Positions 54,335-64,000 of a stretch of 64,000 nt of DNA are shown here, piece by piece (position 1 is the stretch's first letter; the number at the start of each line of letters is the position of its first letter). The DNA comes from Epiperipatus broadwayi. Taxonomy: Eukaryota > Onychophora > Udeonychophora > Euonychophora > Peripatidae. The notes beneath the pieces were generated by a model that ran no database searches, was not told the DNA's origin, and saw only the letters and a program-made list of their open reading frames with translations. The stretch spans positions 2,252,001 through 2,316,000 of the forward strand of contig JAQFVV010012536.1 of the NCBI GenBank assembly GCA_028023455.1, read 5' to 3'. A program made the position numbers and the translations under genes.

Positions 54335-54620
54335 ATGTAATATAGGGGGTTTGAACACAGACTTTCAAGCTCACTTCAACCATCCATTCTTTCTCATACA
54401 ACTGATACATATGAGACCACACACATGTAAAAAAGATAAATGATCTTCAATATATTTATTTCATGCTGAACCAGTACTCATCAGTTGGTCCAGATCATCA
54501 TCTCCCACCCATATATACATAATCAGTGCTTGGTTTATATTACAGTAGCAAATCTTCACACTTTAATGGACAGGCTTCAATCTACTCCATCCTCCAACAA
54601 GATTTTACTAAGAATTACTT
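54335..54620 (-). mobile_element. Family C copy C4
   Basis: Minus-oriented unit: TTTGAACACAGACTTTCA, ACTGATACATATGAGACC, the ribozyme, CCCATATATACATAA and CAGGCTTCAATCTACTCC. Confidence 0.75.
54438..54500 (-). ncRNA. Hammerhead ribozyme, type I (C4)
   Basis: Minus strand: GGACCAA, CTGATGA, stem II GTACT/AGCAT (one mismatch, loop GGTTC), GAAA, TAAATA. Core boxes intact. Confidence 0.6.
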
Positions 54621-55104
54621 AAAAAGCAAGTAAAATATATTTTTGGAATGCAGAATGGGGTAAGTTCTAAATTTGAACAAATGCAGCCTTATTATTGTAC
54701 TGATGTGAAGAGTCTATTAAAGTTTATGATATTAGAATATTGAAAGGCTAAAGAATAAATTTGTTTAAAGTCTTGAAAATCTCTAATTATTCAAAGGGCT
54801 TGAACTCAAGCCAGTTTATCTGCAAAGATATATACGTCTAACATTAAGTGAACTGTTTTACACTTTAGTAAATTTGTAATAAGCTTAATTGCATGTATCT
54901 TTGATGTGTATGAAAAAAAAATTGGTAATCAGTGATCTTCCCCCCTTTCATTTTTTGACTCTCCATGATATAACTTGTATGTAGGTATTCAATAATAAAG
55001 TTTTTTGAGTCGTGTAATATTTTTGAATCATTAGCTTGAATAAAAAAAATAATTGAAAACTGGCATTGTTGATTGCAATCAGTAAAAATGCAATTGTGTA
55101 AATC
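54621..55104. other. No gene seen
   Basis: AT-rich DNA. Confidence 0.4.
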
Positions 55105-55560
55105 TGACAATGAATAATATTTCTGTAGTGTAATTTTTCACTATACCACTCTCATGCAAGCTGTATTCATAAACACATGACCAATGACGTGGAAAAGATG
55201 CATTATCCCCAGGATGCATGTTTTGGGCTGAAGCAGCACTCATCAGTTAGCTCAAACTACAATTTCTTACCCATATCTTTATCATTGTCCAGTATATATA
55301 GATAGCTATTTAGTACAGCTTAATTGCTCTCACAACTTTGAGATAAGCCACTTAATGAAATATATTAATGTTATATTAGTTCCACTTGATAAATAATATT
55401 TCTGTAGGGTAAATTTCACAATACCACTCTCACACACTCTCACACAAGCTAGAGACTGTTTTTTTATATGCTTTCGGAAGATGTTAAAAGCGAATAAAAA
55501 CCAGTCCCTACCTTGTGTGAGAGTAGTGTTGTGAAAAATTACATTACAGAAATATGATTC
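55105..55560. mobile_element. Family B element B2, tandem plus inverted
   Basis: Minus units share AATATTTCTGTAG(T/G)GTAA at about 55118 and 55387 (period about 270 bp). The first carries a ribozyme core. At 55445-55560 the sequence turns around: AGACTGTTTTTTTATATGC faces AAAAACCAGTCCCTACC. So again direct and inverted units are combined. Confidence 0.7.
55213..55262 (-). ncRNA. Hammerhead motif (B2)
   Basis: Minus strand: CTGATGA, GTGCTGCTTCAGCC (stem II GCTG/CAGC), then CAAAAC where GAAA is expected. First box intact, second damaged. Confidence 0.5.
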
Positions 55561-56209
55561 ATCAAGTTGATAATCTCTAATCTAATGAATGACTAATAAA
55601 AATTATTAGTATGTAAAAATGACACGTTATTTTAATTCTTATTGATTACTTAGAATTTCTTTAATAATGATTTTAAAAAGGGTTATTTTGGATTAACTTT
55701 CTTTATATTATGAATATCCTTCACCAGCCTTGTCTTAATCTATAATCTTCCATTATTTTTATAGTAGTTATTCCCAATATTGTTTTCATTCAAGAATATT
55801 GAGCATTAAAAAGTTCATTCTTATCTCAATGTTCTCATTCTTTCCTTATATGCATTTGATAAACTATACATTTTATAGATGTTATTTTTTAAGATTTTTA
55901 TTACATATTATTGTCTTTCATTATACTCCAAACTATACACTATAATTAAAAGACTTTATAAAGGCACTTGTAGTTAAAAGTGCAGGGATGTTTCATATGG
56001 TATGCTTTTTTTTTTTTACAATCTGCATTTTATATCAATAACACTACATGATATTATATCAATCTCTTGTTTTTTTCTGAATGTCAAAGAATATGTACTC
56101 CAGTATATATATGTGGTGTTGGTCTGAATGGCTGTGATGATGGAATTTTATTAGTAATTATATATTGGATTAAAATTATCTTGTTAAATATATTTAATAA
56201 AATAAAACT
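55561..56209. other. No gene seen
   Basis: AT-rich DNA. Confidence 0.4.
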
Positions 56210-56490
56210 TTCAAACTTTTCAAATACATTCAGCTGTTAGTAGTATCACATAGATTAGTATATAACATAAGTGTCCCTGAATGATATTCTCCTCTGTTCT
56301 TTGGGTGTTGCTAGGCTAATCAATGGTAAGTATGGATATCGAACCTGGGATCTTTAGATTCATAGACACCTGACAGAATAGGCTAGTTAGAGTATCACCT
56401 TAAATGCAGTATTCACAAATTAAAAATCCCACATTTGATTCCCATGTTATTACTGTCACTGGTCAGGAGGATAATACCTAAAGAAGAGAG
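56210..56490. mobile_element. Head-to-head SINE D pair
   Basis: A minus copy (56210-56375: AACAGCTGAATGTATTTG, AAAGAACAGAGGAGAATATC, CCAGGTTCGATATCC read on the minus strand) faces a plus copy (56376-56490: GGCTAGTTAGAGTATCACC, CATTTGATTCCC, GTCACTGGTCAGG). The plus copy ends in GATAATACCTAAAGAAGAGA, whose flanks form a small hairpin. Confidence 0.7.
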
Positions 56491-56499
56491 GTATTATCC

Positions 56500-57240
56500 T
56501 ATATGATAGTTGATTCTTTTTCTTCCACACTTGATTAATCTCACTTCGAGTGGGGTCTCTGGTGCATATTATTTGTCTCCAAGTTGTTTGATCTGAAGCC
56601 ATTTCCTCCTTGAGTGACATCTCCTGCAGGTCCCTCTTCGCTCGGTCAATCCATCTGATCTTGGGTGGTCCCATCTCCATAATCTTCCTTCCAATGTAAA
56701 TTTTTTTCTCTTCACTTAATATATCCAAACCACATCAACCTTGATTCTTTCATTTTTTCACTGATTTTCCTCACCTTCATATTTTCTCATGTTACGTCAT
56801 TTCTCACTTTATCCTTTCTAGTCAAACCCAAGTTGAACCTAAGCATTCTCATTTCTGTTACACATTGTTTGTCTTCTATTTTCTTATCAGCCATGTTTCT
56901 ACCCCATACATCAATGTTGGATGCACCACAGCTTTATAGACTTTTCCTTTCAGTCTTGTTCCTATTCTCCTATCACAGAGTATCCCACCCTTCTCCAATT
57001 ATTCCATCCAGCTTGAGTTCTCCCTACAACCTCTCCATCCAATGTTCCATCTTTATTCATCCAGGTGCCAAGATATCTAAATTTTTCAGCCTCAGGTAAT
57101 TTTTTTTCCTCTAATATAATGCTCCCTCTACCACTTCCACAGAAGAGTACTTCAGTTTTATTTCTGCTAATTCTCATTCCTCCTTCCTCCAATGCTTACC
57201 TCCATTCTTCTATTCTATCCTGAGCTTTTTTGATCCTGAG
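56500..57240 (-). pseudogene. LINE reverse transcriptase, C-terminal half, relic
   Basis: Minus strand in order: EEGGMRISRNKTEVLFCGSG, LPEAEKFRYLGTWMNKDGTL, RTQAGWNNWRRVG, then after shifts VYKAVVHPTLMYGVETW, TEMRMLRFNLGLTRKDKVRN, WFGYI, KIYIGRKIMEMGPPKIRWID, KEEMASDQTTWRQIICTRD. These are the standard late palm, thumb and C-terminal blocks of a widespread animal LINE lineage (RTE-like). At least three frame shifts and stops. Different family from the copies ending in GAT repeats. The catalytic FADD box would lie further upstream and is absent. Confidence 0.85.
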
Positions 57241-58057
57241 TGCTAGTTGAATGTATTTGAAAATTTTGAATAAAGTTTAATTTTTTTTTAAAGATATTCA
57301 ACAGTTAGATGATTGAAACTGCCCACCAGATAATTATAATTTTAAATATATATCTTTTAAATAATTTATCTAATAAAATGGCATGTATTGTAGTTATTAT
57401 TCCACTTTTTCGTGCATTTATCTTTGATGACTGTTGTATCTTTCTGATGTTATTTGTTTTCTAAAATCTTTTTTTTTTTTTTAATGAAGAAAAGTATTTT
57501 TTTTATTTTATCTTTTTTTTCTAGGTAACATTTAAAATCTTTTGATTTTTTTGCAATATTAAACTACTTGCTTTTTAGAAGTAAAAAAAAAAAAACAAAT
57601 TATAGAAAACAAAAAAAAAAATCACAAAGAATATTGTAATTAAGAATCTAATTGCCATTTTGTTTTTATCCTTTTTTCAAGAATGACTAATGAAAAAATT
57701 AATTAGCATTGAAAATTAATTAATTTTAAATAAAGACAATTTTAAAAAATCATATAGAATGCATTTTTAAACTTTTTTTTAATTTAAATTTTAAATGCGA
57801 GAAGGTTTCAGCCTTTCACTTTAGTTATAAAGTAGCTTTATAAATCTGCATAGCAACTTTATTTTATTGCGTCACTTCCTTCACAGTTTAGAATAATGGA
57901 ATTCCAAAGCAAAGCATTATTGGTTGGATTTTAAAAAGTCTCATTTTCATTAGCTCATTAACTGTTGGGTCCTGCCTGACAATGTTATGGTTACGTGCTA
58001 TTAGACCTTATAAATGCAACTAACATAAAATAAATAAGTAGTTTATTGTTTGTGTTT
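57241..58057. other. AT-rich, SINE D tail at start
   Basis: 57240-57310 matches the D 3' end (GCTAGTTGAATGTATTTGAA, AATAAAGTTTAATTTTT). The rest is AT-rich without features. Confidence 0.45.
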
Positions 58058-58160
58058 TTTCATGTCAAATGCGTTGTCCAGGAGGCGAACCCGGGCCAGC
58101 TGCTTGGAAGGCAACTATGTTAACCACTAGGCTACTAACGCTTGACTAACTAGTTTAATT
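58058..58160 (-). mobile_element. tRNA-Gly(TCC)-like SINE
   Basis: Minus strand: GTCAAGCGTTAGTAGCC, TAGTGGTTAACATAGTTG, CCTTCCAAGCAGC, CGGGTTCGCCTCC (good box B), ACGCATTTGACATG. Flanks TAGTTTATTGTT and TAGTTTAATTGTT are a probable target duplication. Confidence 0.8.
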
Positions 58161-58324
58161 GTTGAAATTGGTAATGAATCTCGTAGTCACAATTTTTCAA
58201 TGGAACGCAATATTATTTTACGTCAATGTTGAATATATATATATATGTTTTTAAACTATATAATTTCACTTCAGTTTTGAATGACTTATTTTTTATTAAG
58301 TTAAATTTTTGTAAATAATATGTA

Positions 58325-58535
58325 CATTATTTGGGCTGGACGTATTGCTAAAAAAGATGACAATAAATTCCAAGAAATTGTAAAAGACCTAACAGGAAAC
58401 CACATGTGAGATAGATGGATGAAATAAGGGAGTGTGCTGGAATGCCATGGAGAAGAGAGGCTAGAGATCAGAGAAACTGGATTAAACTTGGAGCTGCATA
58501 TCATCTTTACAAGTTGAAAATGATGATGCGCATTA
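58325..58535 (+). mobile_element. RTE-like LINE, 3' end fragment 4
   Basis: GGGCTGGACGTATTGC, AGAAATTGTAAAAGACC, CCACATGTGAGATAGATGG, GAAGAGAGGCTAGAGATC and GAAAATGATGATGCG. Same 3' end as 30470, with an internal deletion. Confidence 0.8.
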
Positions 58536-59464
58536 TAAAATCTATGAATATTAAAATAAATAATTCTCATATCAACAAAGATTAACCTTTTGGCTTTTGA
58601 TAAACATACATTTTTATGTAAATTTCATTTTCCAAATACAGTTTTAATAAGTTAAAATAAAATAAGTAGAATGGATTATTGCTCTGGAGTTTATAAACAA
58701 ACATGGTATGTACCAGAAGTAAAATTAATCTAACAACCTTATGCTCCAGAGTTTGGCACCTACTGATGACTTTTTTTTAAAAAAAGGAAAACCTAAAGGA
58801 CCATTTGATTTAGGGAAATGAAAATATAAGTTATATGAACTTTATGCATTATGTACACAAGGGGTCCAAGTGAAAATATGACTGATTCTTTCTCCATAAT
58901 ACCTACAATGCTATCTCTAAATCAATTATATATTTTACATAGTAGTATACTTTAGCTATTCATCATATTTATATAGATAAAAAAAAATTAAAATATTTTA
59001 AATATTTCGTTATAAAGTAATAGCCTTTCCAACAGTACTTTATATGAAAACAATGAAACAAAGCTACGCTTGCCAATTTCTTGGTGATGATGATTGAGTA
59101 GTTTTCTATTCTAATTTTATCTTATTAGTTAAATATAGCTAGACGTGCATTCATTTAACAAATATTAGATGGTCATATGGGACATGAGTCATAAAACTTG
59201 CATTTTACTGCTGTCACGTGGAGCCATTATGTGTGTGTATGTTGTTTTACTTCATTATAATTCTTATATTGTTTCAAAAATACATATTTATTAAAAAGAA
59301 TGGGGAAGTATGGAGGTGATTATTATTTCTATTTATTAAATACTATGTGTACAAATTAAAAAGAATATATACAAGGTTAAATGAGGTTATGCTATGTCCT
59401 GAGAGTTCTTATTTAATGGTTGGGGGGCAGGTGGCATGTCTACCATTCTATTGTTATTAGCTGG
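58536..59464. other. No gene seen
   Basis: AT-rich. TTGCTCTGGAGTTTATAAAC and ATGCTCCAGAGTTTGG (58679-58755) form a weak inverted pair; similar GCTTTGGAGTTC is at 62763. Confidence 0.4.
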
Positions 59465-59730
59465 GAGGGTGAATAGGGTTCAAGTGTCCTCAAAGGATAT
59501 TTTGGAAGAGATGAGCTCATCTCTTTTCATGATCTTCTTTATTGTTTTGCAGAACAACAGTCCTGGATGTGGACGGAGCTGCTCTACTACCCAAATTGCA
59601 TAGAGGATGAAAGTGGACAGTCTAATAATTGTGAATGTTCCCATATGGATCGCTTTTTTGAGCAAGACAATCAGATCCAGTCTGATATTGGAGTTGATGG
59701 AGACTATATTTCTGATCTTTTTTAGGTTTG
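59465..59730 (-). pseudogene. LINE C-terminal relic, related to 43745
   Basis: Minus strand: LLKKAIHMGTFTIIRLST, FILYAIWVVEQLRPHPG, then basic KTIKKIMKRDE. Aligns with IRLATFINFAIWIVQN at 43745-44145. Slightly GC-richer than its flanks. Clade not decided. Confidence 0.45.
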
Positions 59731-59734
59731 AATC

Positions 59735-59830
59735 AACATCATTGAAAGAATTAAGCAGAAGAAATGATAATACATGATTATTGAAATGTTAAATGCTTTC
59801 CCAAGAGACTATAAAACCCCTAGAAAACAA
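59735..59830 (+). mobile_element. RTE-like LINE, short 3' fragment 5
   Basis: ATTGAAAGAATTAAGCAGAA, then TTATTGAAATGTTAAATGC, CCAAGAGACTATAAAACCCC: eroded version of the IERIKRLK...IEILN..PRDCK.P block. Confidence 0.55.
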
Positions 59831-60247
59831 TAAAGAAGTTTATTCAGGTGTTATACAGGAAAAGCATCTATATTTAAAAATTAGGAGTTTGCTCAAGTTA
59901 CAATTTGGCTGCTCAAATATCATTTGGTCTCTGAAAAATGAACCATGCAATTATTTATTTAATGTCAAATTTGTTACAACTGATAAAGCAAAAATAGTAT
60001 TATAAATTTTTGAATACCTAAAAAATCCAATCTGGTAGATTCATATGGCAATGTTTAAGAATAGGATAATGTGATCAAACTAATCCTGAATCATTAAAAT
60101 AGTAAGCAGTTTCACTTTTAGCAAACAGAGAAATAAAATAAAAAAAGGTTGAATGAATAAATCAAATACAAATTCCTGCCATTATTACTGATTACAGCTA
60201 TTACTAAATGTGCTCATAACTTTCCCCTTGACCATATGTATATCATT
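59831..60247. other. No gene seen
   Basis: AT-rich DNA. Confidence 0.4.
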
Positions 60248-60411
60248 AAGAGCCAGTCAACACTTGGACAATCCCAATATCAATAACAATCAACAATTTC
60301 AAACTGTTGTCAAGACAACCTCCTTCAATTAAAAGCCAGTCATCATTTAGATAATATCAATAACAATCAACAATTTCAAACTATTGTCAAGGCAACCTCC
60401 TTTAATTAAAA
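60248..60411 (+). repeat. Approximately 85-bp tandem duplication
   Basis: Two copies share AGCCAGTCA, ATATCAATAACAATCAACAA, TTTCAAACT.TTGTCAAG and CAACCTCCTT.AATTAAAAG, with a few differences. Confidence 0.85.
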
Positions 60412-61332
60412 GGAGGCTGCCAAAAGCAAAGAAAGGTAGATTCTAAATCAGAATTAATTTTCATGTAATTGAAAGAGAAAAACGTGTTTGCCCAAGAGGA
60501 CAATTTTGTGAGATGAGTGATCACATGACATGGTGTCCTACATGGCGAATAAAGAAGACGAAGTAAACAAATGGAGAGATGAAACAAAAAATTTCAAAAA
60601 AAAATTCTTTGAATTGAAATCATTGTTTAATTATTACCAAATGTTAGAACAAATAAAAATATATAACAAAAACTCGATAATTGTTTAGGTGCTTTTTATG
60701 TAACTATAAAACAAGGCTGTTAAAATATTATTTTTTCTAATAAAAATAGATAGAATTAAAAAAGTAATGTAATAAAACATAGGACAAGTCATCAATATAT
60801 AAGATTATTAGATTTAATGTAAAAGTGCCAAAGTTCCTACACTCACACTGTGACATCATCCTTCCCAAATAAATATCTTACTGATTATTACTAACCATTT
60901 ACATTATTACAAAATAATCATATAAATTTTAGCCCAAATGTACACTGTAAATGTTAATTAAAGATTAATATATTGTTATTCTTAAATGCAAACACATGAC
61001 ATAATTAATTCAATGCCATTTGCTTTATTTTTTTCACATGTGATATTTTAAATATTCTTATAAATTTGCATTTCATCAGTTGTTAAAAGGAAAAAAAAAT
61101 GTTTGCTCTACTAGTTAGAGCTGTACTCAACTAATCACAGTTTGAACATCACATGACCTGAGTAATTAGCATTTTAATTTATAAATATAGATATTTCCAT
61201 TAACCTCTAGAAATGTGATCTAAGATATCAATTCTAGATATGCTCTCCGAAATAAAAATGATGTTTAAAACTAGAAAAATTCAAGAAGTAGCATACTTTG
61301 ACTTTTATGAGTTATTACTACTTTTTAACTTT
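60412..61332. other. No gene seen
   Basis: AT-rich DNA. Confidence 0.4.
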
Positions 61333-61490
61333 TACGATATAGACCATATATGCGGGATTTGAACTCAGACTTTTACATGACCCACTACTCTCAGTGCCAT
61401 CTCATATTGCTGACTCACCTGTTTGAGATGGCAATGAGAGTAGTGGGTTGTGTGAAAGTCTAAGTTCGAATCCTGCATATATTACATATA
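61333..61490. mobile_element. Family C end pieces, head-to-head
   Basis: Arms 61338-61407 and 61418-61488: GATTTGAACTCAGACTTTTA / AAAGTCTAAGTTCGAATCC, CCCACTACTCTCA / GAGAGTAGTGGG, GCCATCTCA / TGAGATGGC. No ribozyme part left. The family C end sequence (AGTGGTGGGT, GTGAAAGTCTG) is recognisable. Confidence 0.7.
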
Positions 61491-63119
61491 TAAATGCAGA
61501 TTAAAACCTGTACAATGTATTGATATAGACCATGCAGATAATCAGTAAATAGATGCTAATAGATACTTAATCCAACGTTTTTTCTCCTATAAATATTAAG
61601 TAATTAAATTTCTTAATGCTACCTAAAGAAACTGGATATTTGCAAGCCGACAACAATTAAAAATAATGGAATGTAGATGCTAATGTTATTTACCCACTGT
61701 CTCCTTTACCTAGCAGAACCTTGTAATCTTGTTTGTTGGATGTTCCAAAGCTAATTAATTCTTTTTTAAAAAAAAATTGCAATTAAACATAGCACCTTAC
61801 AGGGTAAACTTAATACAGAAACTGTCACAGACAACATTGTCATGTACTCTGAATTTTTTTGTTAAATTTTACAGTGCTAACGTTTTATAATTTAAAATTA
61901 AATTTAAACATTTTTTTTCTTATAAACATTAAGTGATTGAAATTTTTTAATACTGACTATAGAAAAATCTATTTGTAAGTTAAGAACAATCAAAAATATG
62001 CTACCGGTGCTCTTATTGATTCACTATAGTTTTTTTTTATTTATTTATAAAAAGATAGTATATATTAATATGCATATATTTAATTTATTTATTTACAATT
62101 TTTATATGTTGAGCACTATATAAGGAAATTATAATCTTTCCAAATAAGATTTAAAATATCGGCTATATTGTAAATGATAGATTTTTAAATCCTCCAATTT
62201 TTTTATATTATTCTAAAAAATAATAATTTTAAAAATACATTTGCAGAGAACAATAAAGAACTTCAAATCCATTAGTTTGTATCACTACTGATAATAATAC
62301 TGTTATTCACATTGCTTGATGTGATACTTTAGATTCCACTATAGTAAAATTACATCTCTGTTAGGTTGAAGATGTAAAATAAATGAATAATATAGAACTT
62401 CCTAAAGGGATGTTTTATCGTGACTATAAATATGGTATTTATGGGGGAGGTAGATCCCATTTACATTGTAAGATTAGTTAAAAGATATATTGGGAAGATA
62501 TGGCAGAGAATAGAATACATTGGGAAGTATTTCAGAAAGAAAACATCTATGTAAAAAAAATGTTAAAGAAACCACGTTGCAAAATATCACATAAACAGAA
62601 AAATAGATGAATATGTTTTATACATGAATGTCTTTGTGGTTCATAGATTGGTTTTGAATAGTTGATGCAATATCCATATCTGGAGTAGCTTTTTAATCTT
62701 TTTTTTTTGGGTGGAATTGGGATATATGGTTGTGATAGTTATGATAAATCAAGTGGTTTATTGCTTTGGAGTTCAGAAGATGAATTTAAACACTGTATGT
62801 GACATAGGCTATGTTTCATGGATCTTGAGTTTGAATCTACAATTCTATCCCAGCACCAAACTATTCAGGGTAGTGATTTTAGTTAGAATTATCAATTATC
62901 AGTAAATACAAATAAAGTTAATGGATAAAATGAAAACTTATTTTTAACTAAAAAAAAATATTTATGATTCTATCTTAGACAAGATTTTTTCTTATTGTTA
63001 CTGCAACCATAGGATGATCATTGTTGATATTACAATTCAATGATTATCAGAAGTGACCATTTTTATTATTCCAATTATGACAGTGTAGGCTTGAATATTC
63101 AGTAAATGGTAGTGCTTAT
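61491..63119. other. No gene seen
   Basis: AT-rich DNA. The plus frame at 62711 shows no recognisable motif. Confidence 0.4.
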
Positions 63120-63370
63120 TAAATTCTTATGTAGTGGTATTCTACCTATATCTTCAGGCCAATTTCTGACTTACGATCTTTGTCACTGAAGAGACTTAAA
63201 TCTGGACCTTATGCTATTGTAGTATAATTTTCATTGAGTCTGTGGCCATATGTTTAAGATTATATCTTTTCACAAGGTATGAGCAGTGGATGGTGTAATG
63301 AAAATAACATTACAGAAATATTATGCATTAAGTGAATAATTTGGACCTATGCTACTGGATATTTTTGGAC
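63120..63370. mobile_element. Eroded family A and B pieces
   Basis: 63120-63210: AGGCCAATTTCTGACTTACG, TTTGTCACTGAAGAGAC, a decayed minus-strand hammerhead region of family A. 63270-63340: TGTAATGAAAATAACATTAC, AGAAATATTATGCATTAAG, the B family end. Confidence 0.5.
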
Positions 63371-63764
63371 CTAATTCACTTTTGATATAGAAACTACCTT
63401 CTTTTTGTGCTATCAAATTACCAGTATGAAATTCAACACACCCCTTAATGTTGGAATGTAAGCCAATTTGGATACATCATTAGATAGATTTGGCATAAGC
63501 TCATTATCTACATATTATGTTTATTCTCTGTTTTTTAATCATTACAGATATCTTTATTTTTTGGTTAAAATTGGTATGAAGACAAAAAAAAACATCACAT
63601 AACACCAGCTTACATAATGCTTTTCTAAAACAATCTATTAATATTATTTCATTTCTATTACCCATTGTAAACTTGAGGAATCAATAGATGATTGATGATC
63701 TGAAGATGTGGATAGGACAGCTCTGAATTTTTATTTAATTAAATCATTATTTACTAGTTGATCA
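63371..63764. other. No gene seen
   Basis: AT-rich DNA. Confidence 0.4.
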
Positions 63765-64000
63765 AGCTTACAATAGGTGGCAGCAATGGAGTTAATTGAA
63801 TGTAAATGCTTGAAAACAGAAAGGGCACATATAATGAAGTTATGGAAGAATAAATATGAAAAAAAGTGATTATACAGAAAGTGAATTATTGTTTTTATGC
63901 TGGGTTTGGGAAAAGATAAGGGGGATTTAGATATAAAGGTTATAGAGTTGACAAAGATTATATTGTGGAAATGGGATGGAGCAGAATATGGGACAACTTA
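63765..64000 (+). mobile_element. Dispersed repeat H copy 2, runs off the window
   Basis: Matches 25380-25640: TAGGTGGCAGCAATG, AGAAAGGGCACATATAATGA, AGTGATTATACAGAAAGTGA, TTTTTATGCTGGGTTTGG and ATATTGTGGAAATGGGATGG. Continues beyond the window end. Confidence 0.6.

Noticed and set aside
56833-57099. 88-codon plus-strand ORF
   Set aside because: It is the antisense of the LINE reverse-transcriptase relic on the minus strand.

Overview
The window is AT-rich (GC in the high twenties by eye), full of poly-A/T runs and a long (TTA)n microsatellite. It has no compact genes, no operons and no bacterial-type signals. It holds decayed eukaryotic transposons: Penelope-like, RTE-like LINEs, Merlin, hAT, mariner-type pieces and tRNA-derived SINEs. 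This fits repeat-rich intergenic or intronic DNA of an invertebrate animal. I could not name the species or the phylum.

The main signal is hammerhead ribozymes carried by small dispersed repeats. I label the repeat families by letter. Families A, B, C, J and K carry the core CTGANGA - stem II - GAAA; the tRNA-headed family D carries a weaker version. Family A is the clearest, with a 59-nt type I fold: 6+6 bp stem I with a small internal loop, stem II, a palindromic stem III (ACTAGT) and a GTC cleavage triplet. Many of these repeats sit as head-to-head inverted pairs and/or tandem multimers (A about 456 bp, C about 475 bp, L 185 bp). Three insertions have perfect target duplications of 13-14 bp: A7 at 49.6 kb, C1 at 31.4 kb and the L array at 41.5 kb. 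This matches what is known of Penelope-like elements (PLEs), their pLTRs and animal retrozymes. Eroded PLE GIY-YIG endonuclease ORFs lie at 14.5 kb (+) and 46.1-46.6 kb (-), the latter beside the ribozyme-bearing K pair.

Layout. 0-9 kb: foldback G1, a 78-bp perfect duplication, the A1 multimer, the (TTA)n tract and foldback N. 9-20 kb: D and F SINEs, B1, the J pair, foldback G2, a PLE endonuclease relic, tRNA-Gly-like SINEs, family I, and one candidate plus-strand exon (19.1 kb). 20-31 kb: RTE-like LINE 3' ends, three copies of a mariner/SETMAR-type N-terminal fragment (E), repeat H and SINEs with 17-bp duplications. 31-43 kb: C1, a Merlin transposase relic, a hAT-type MITE, foldback G3, a candidate exon (39.9 kb), C2 and the L array nested in a D copy. 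43-50 kb: a candidate terminal exon, LINE C-terminal relics, the PLE with K pair, and two minus-strand candidate exons (48.6 and 47.5 kb) with matching phase, the first lying in the loop of a 150-bp inverted repeat. 50-64 kb: the A8/A9 tandem dimer with two intact ribozymes, more A, B and C copies, a longer LINE relic, SINEs and repeat H.

Candidate exons rest on splice-like signals, open frame, raised GC and phase only. None was matched to a known protein. The window could lie largely inside introns of one or two long genes. All structures and family calls were made by eye.
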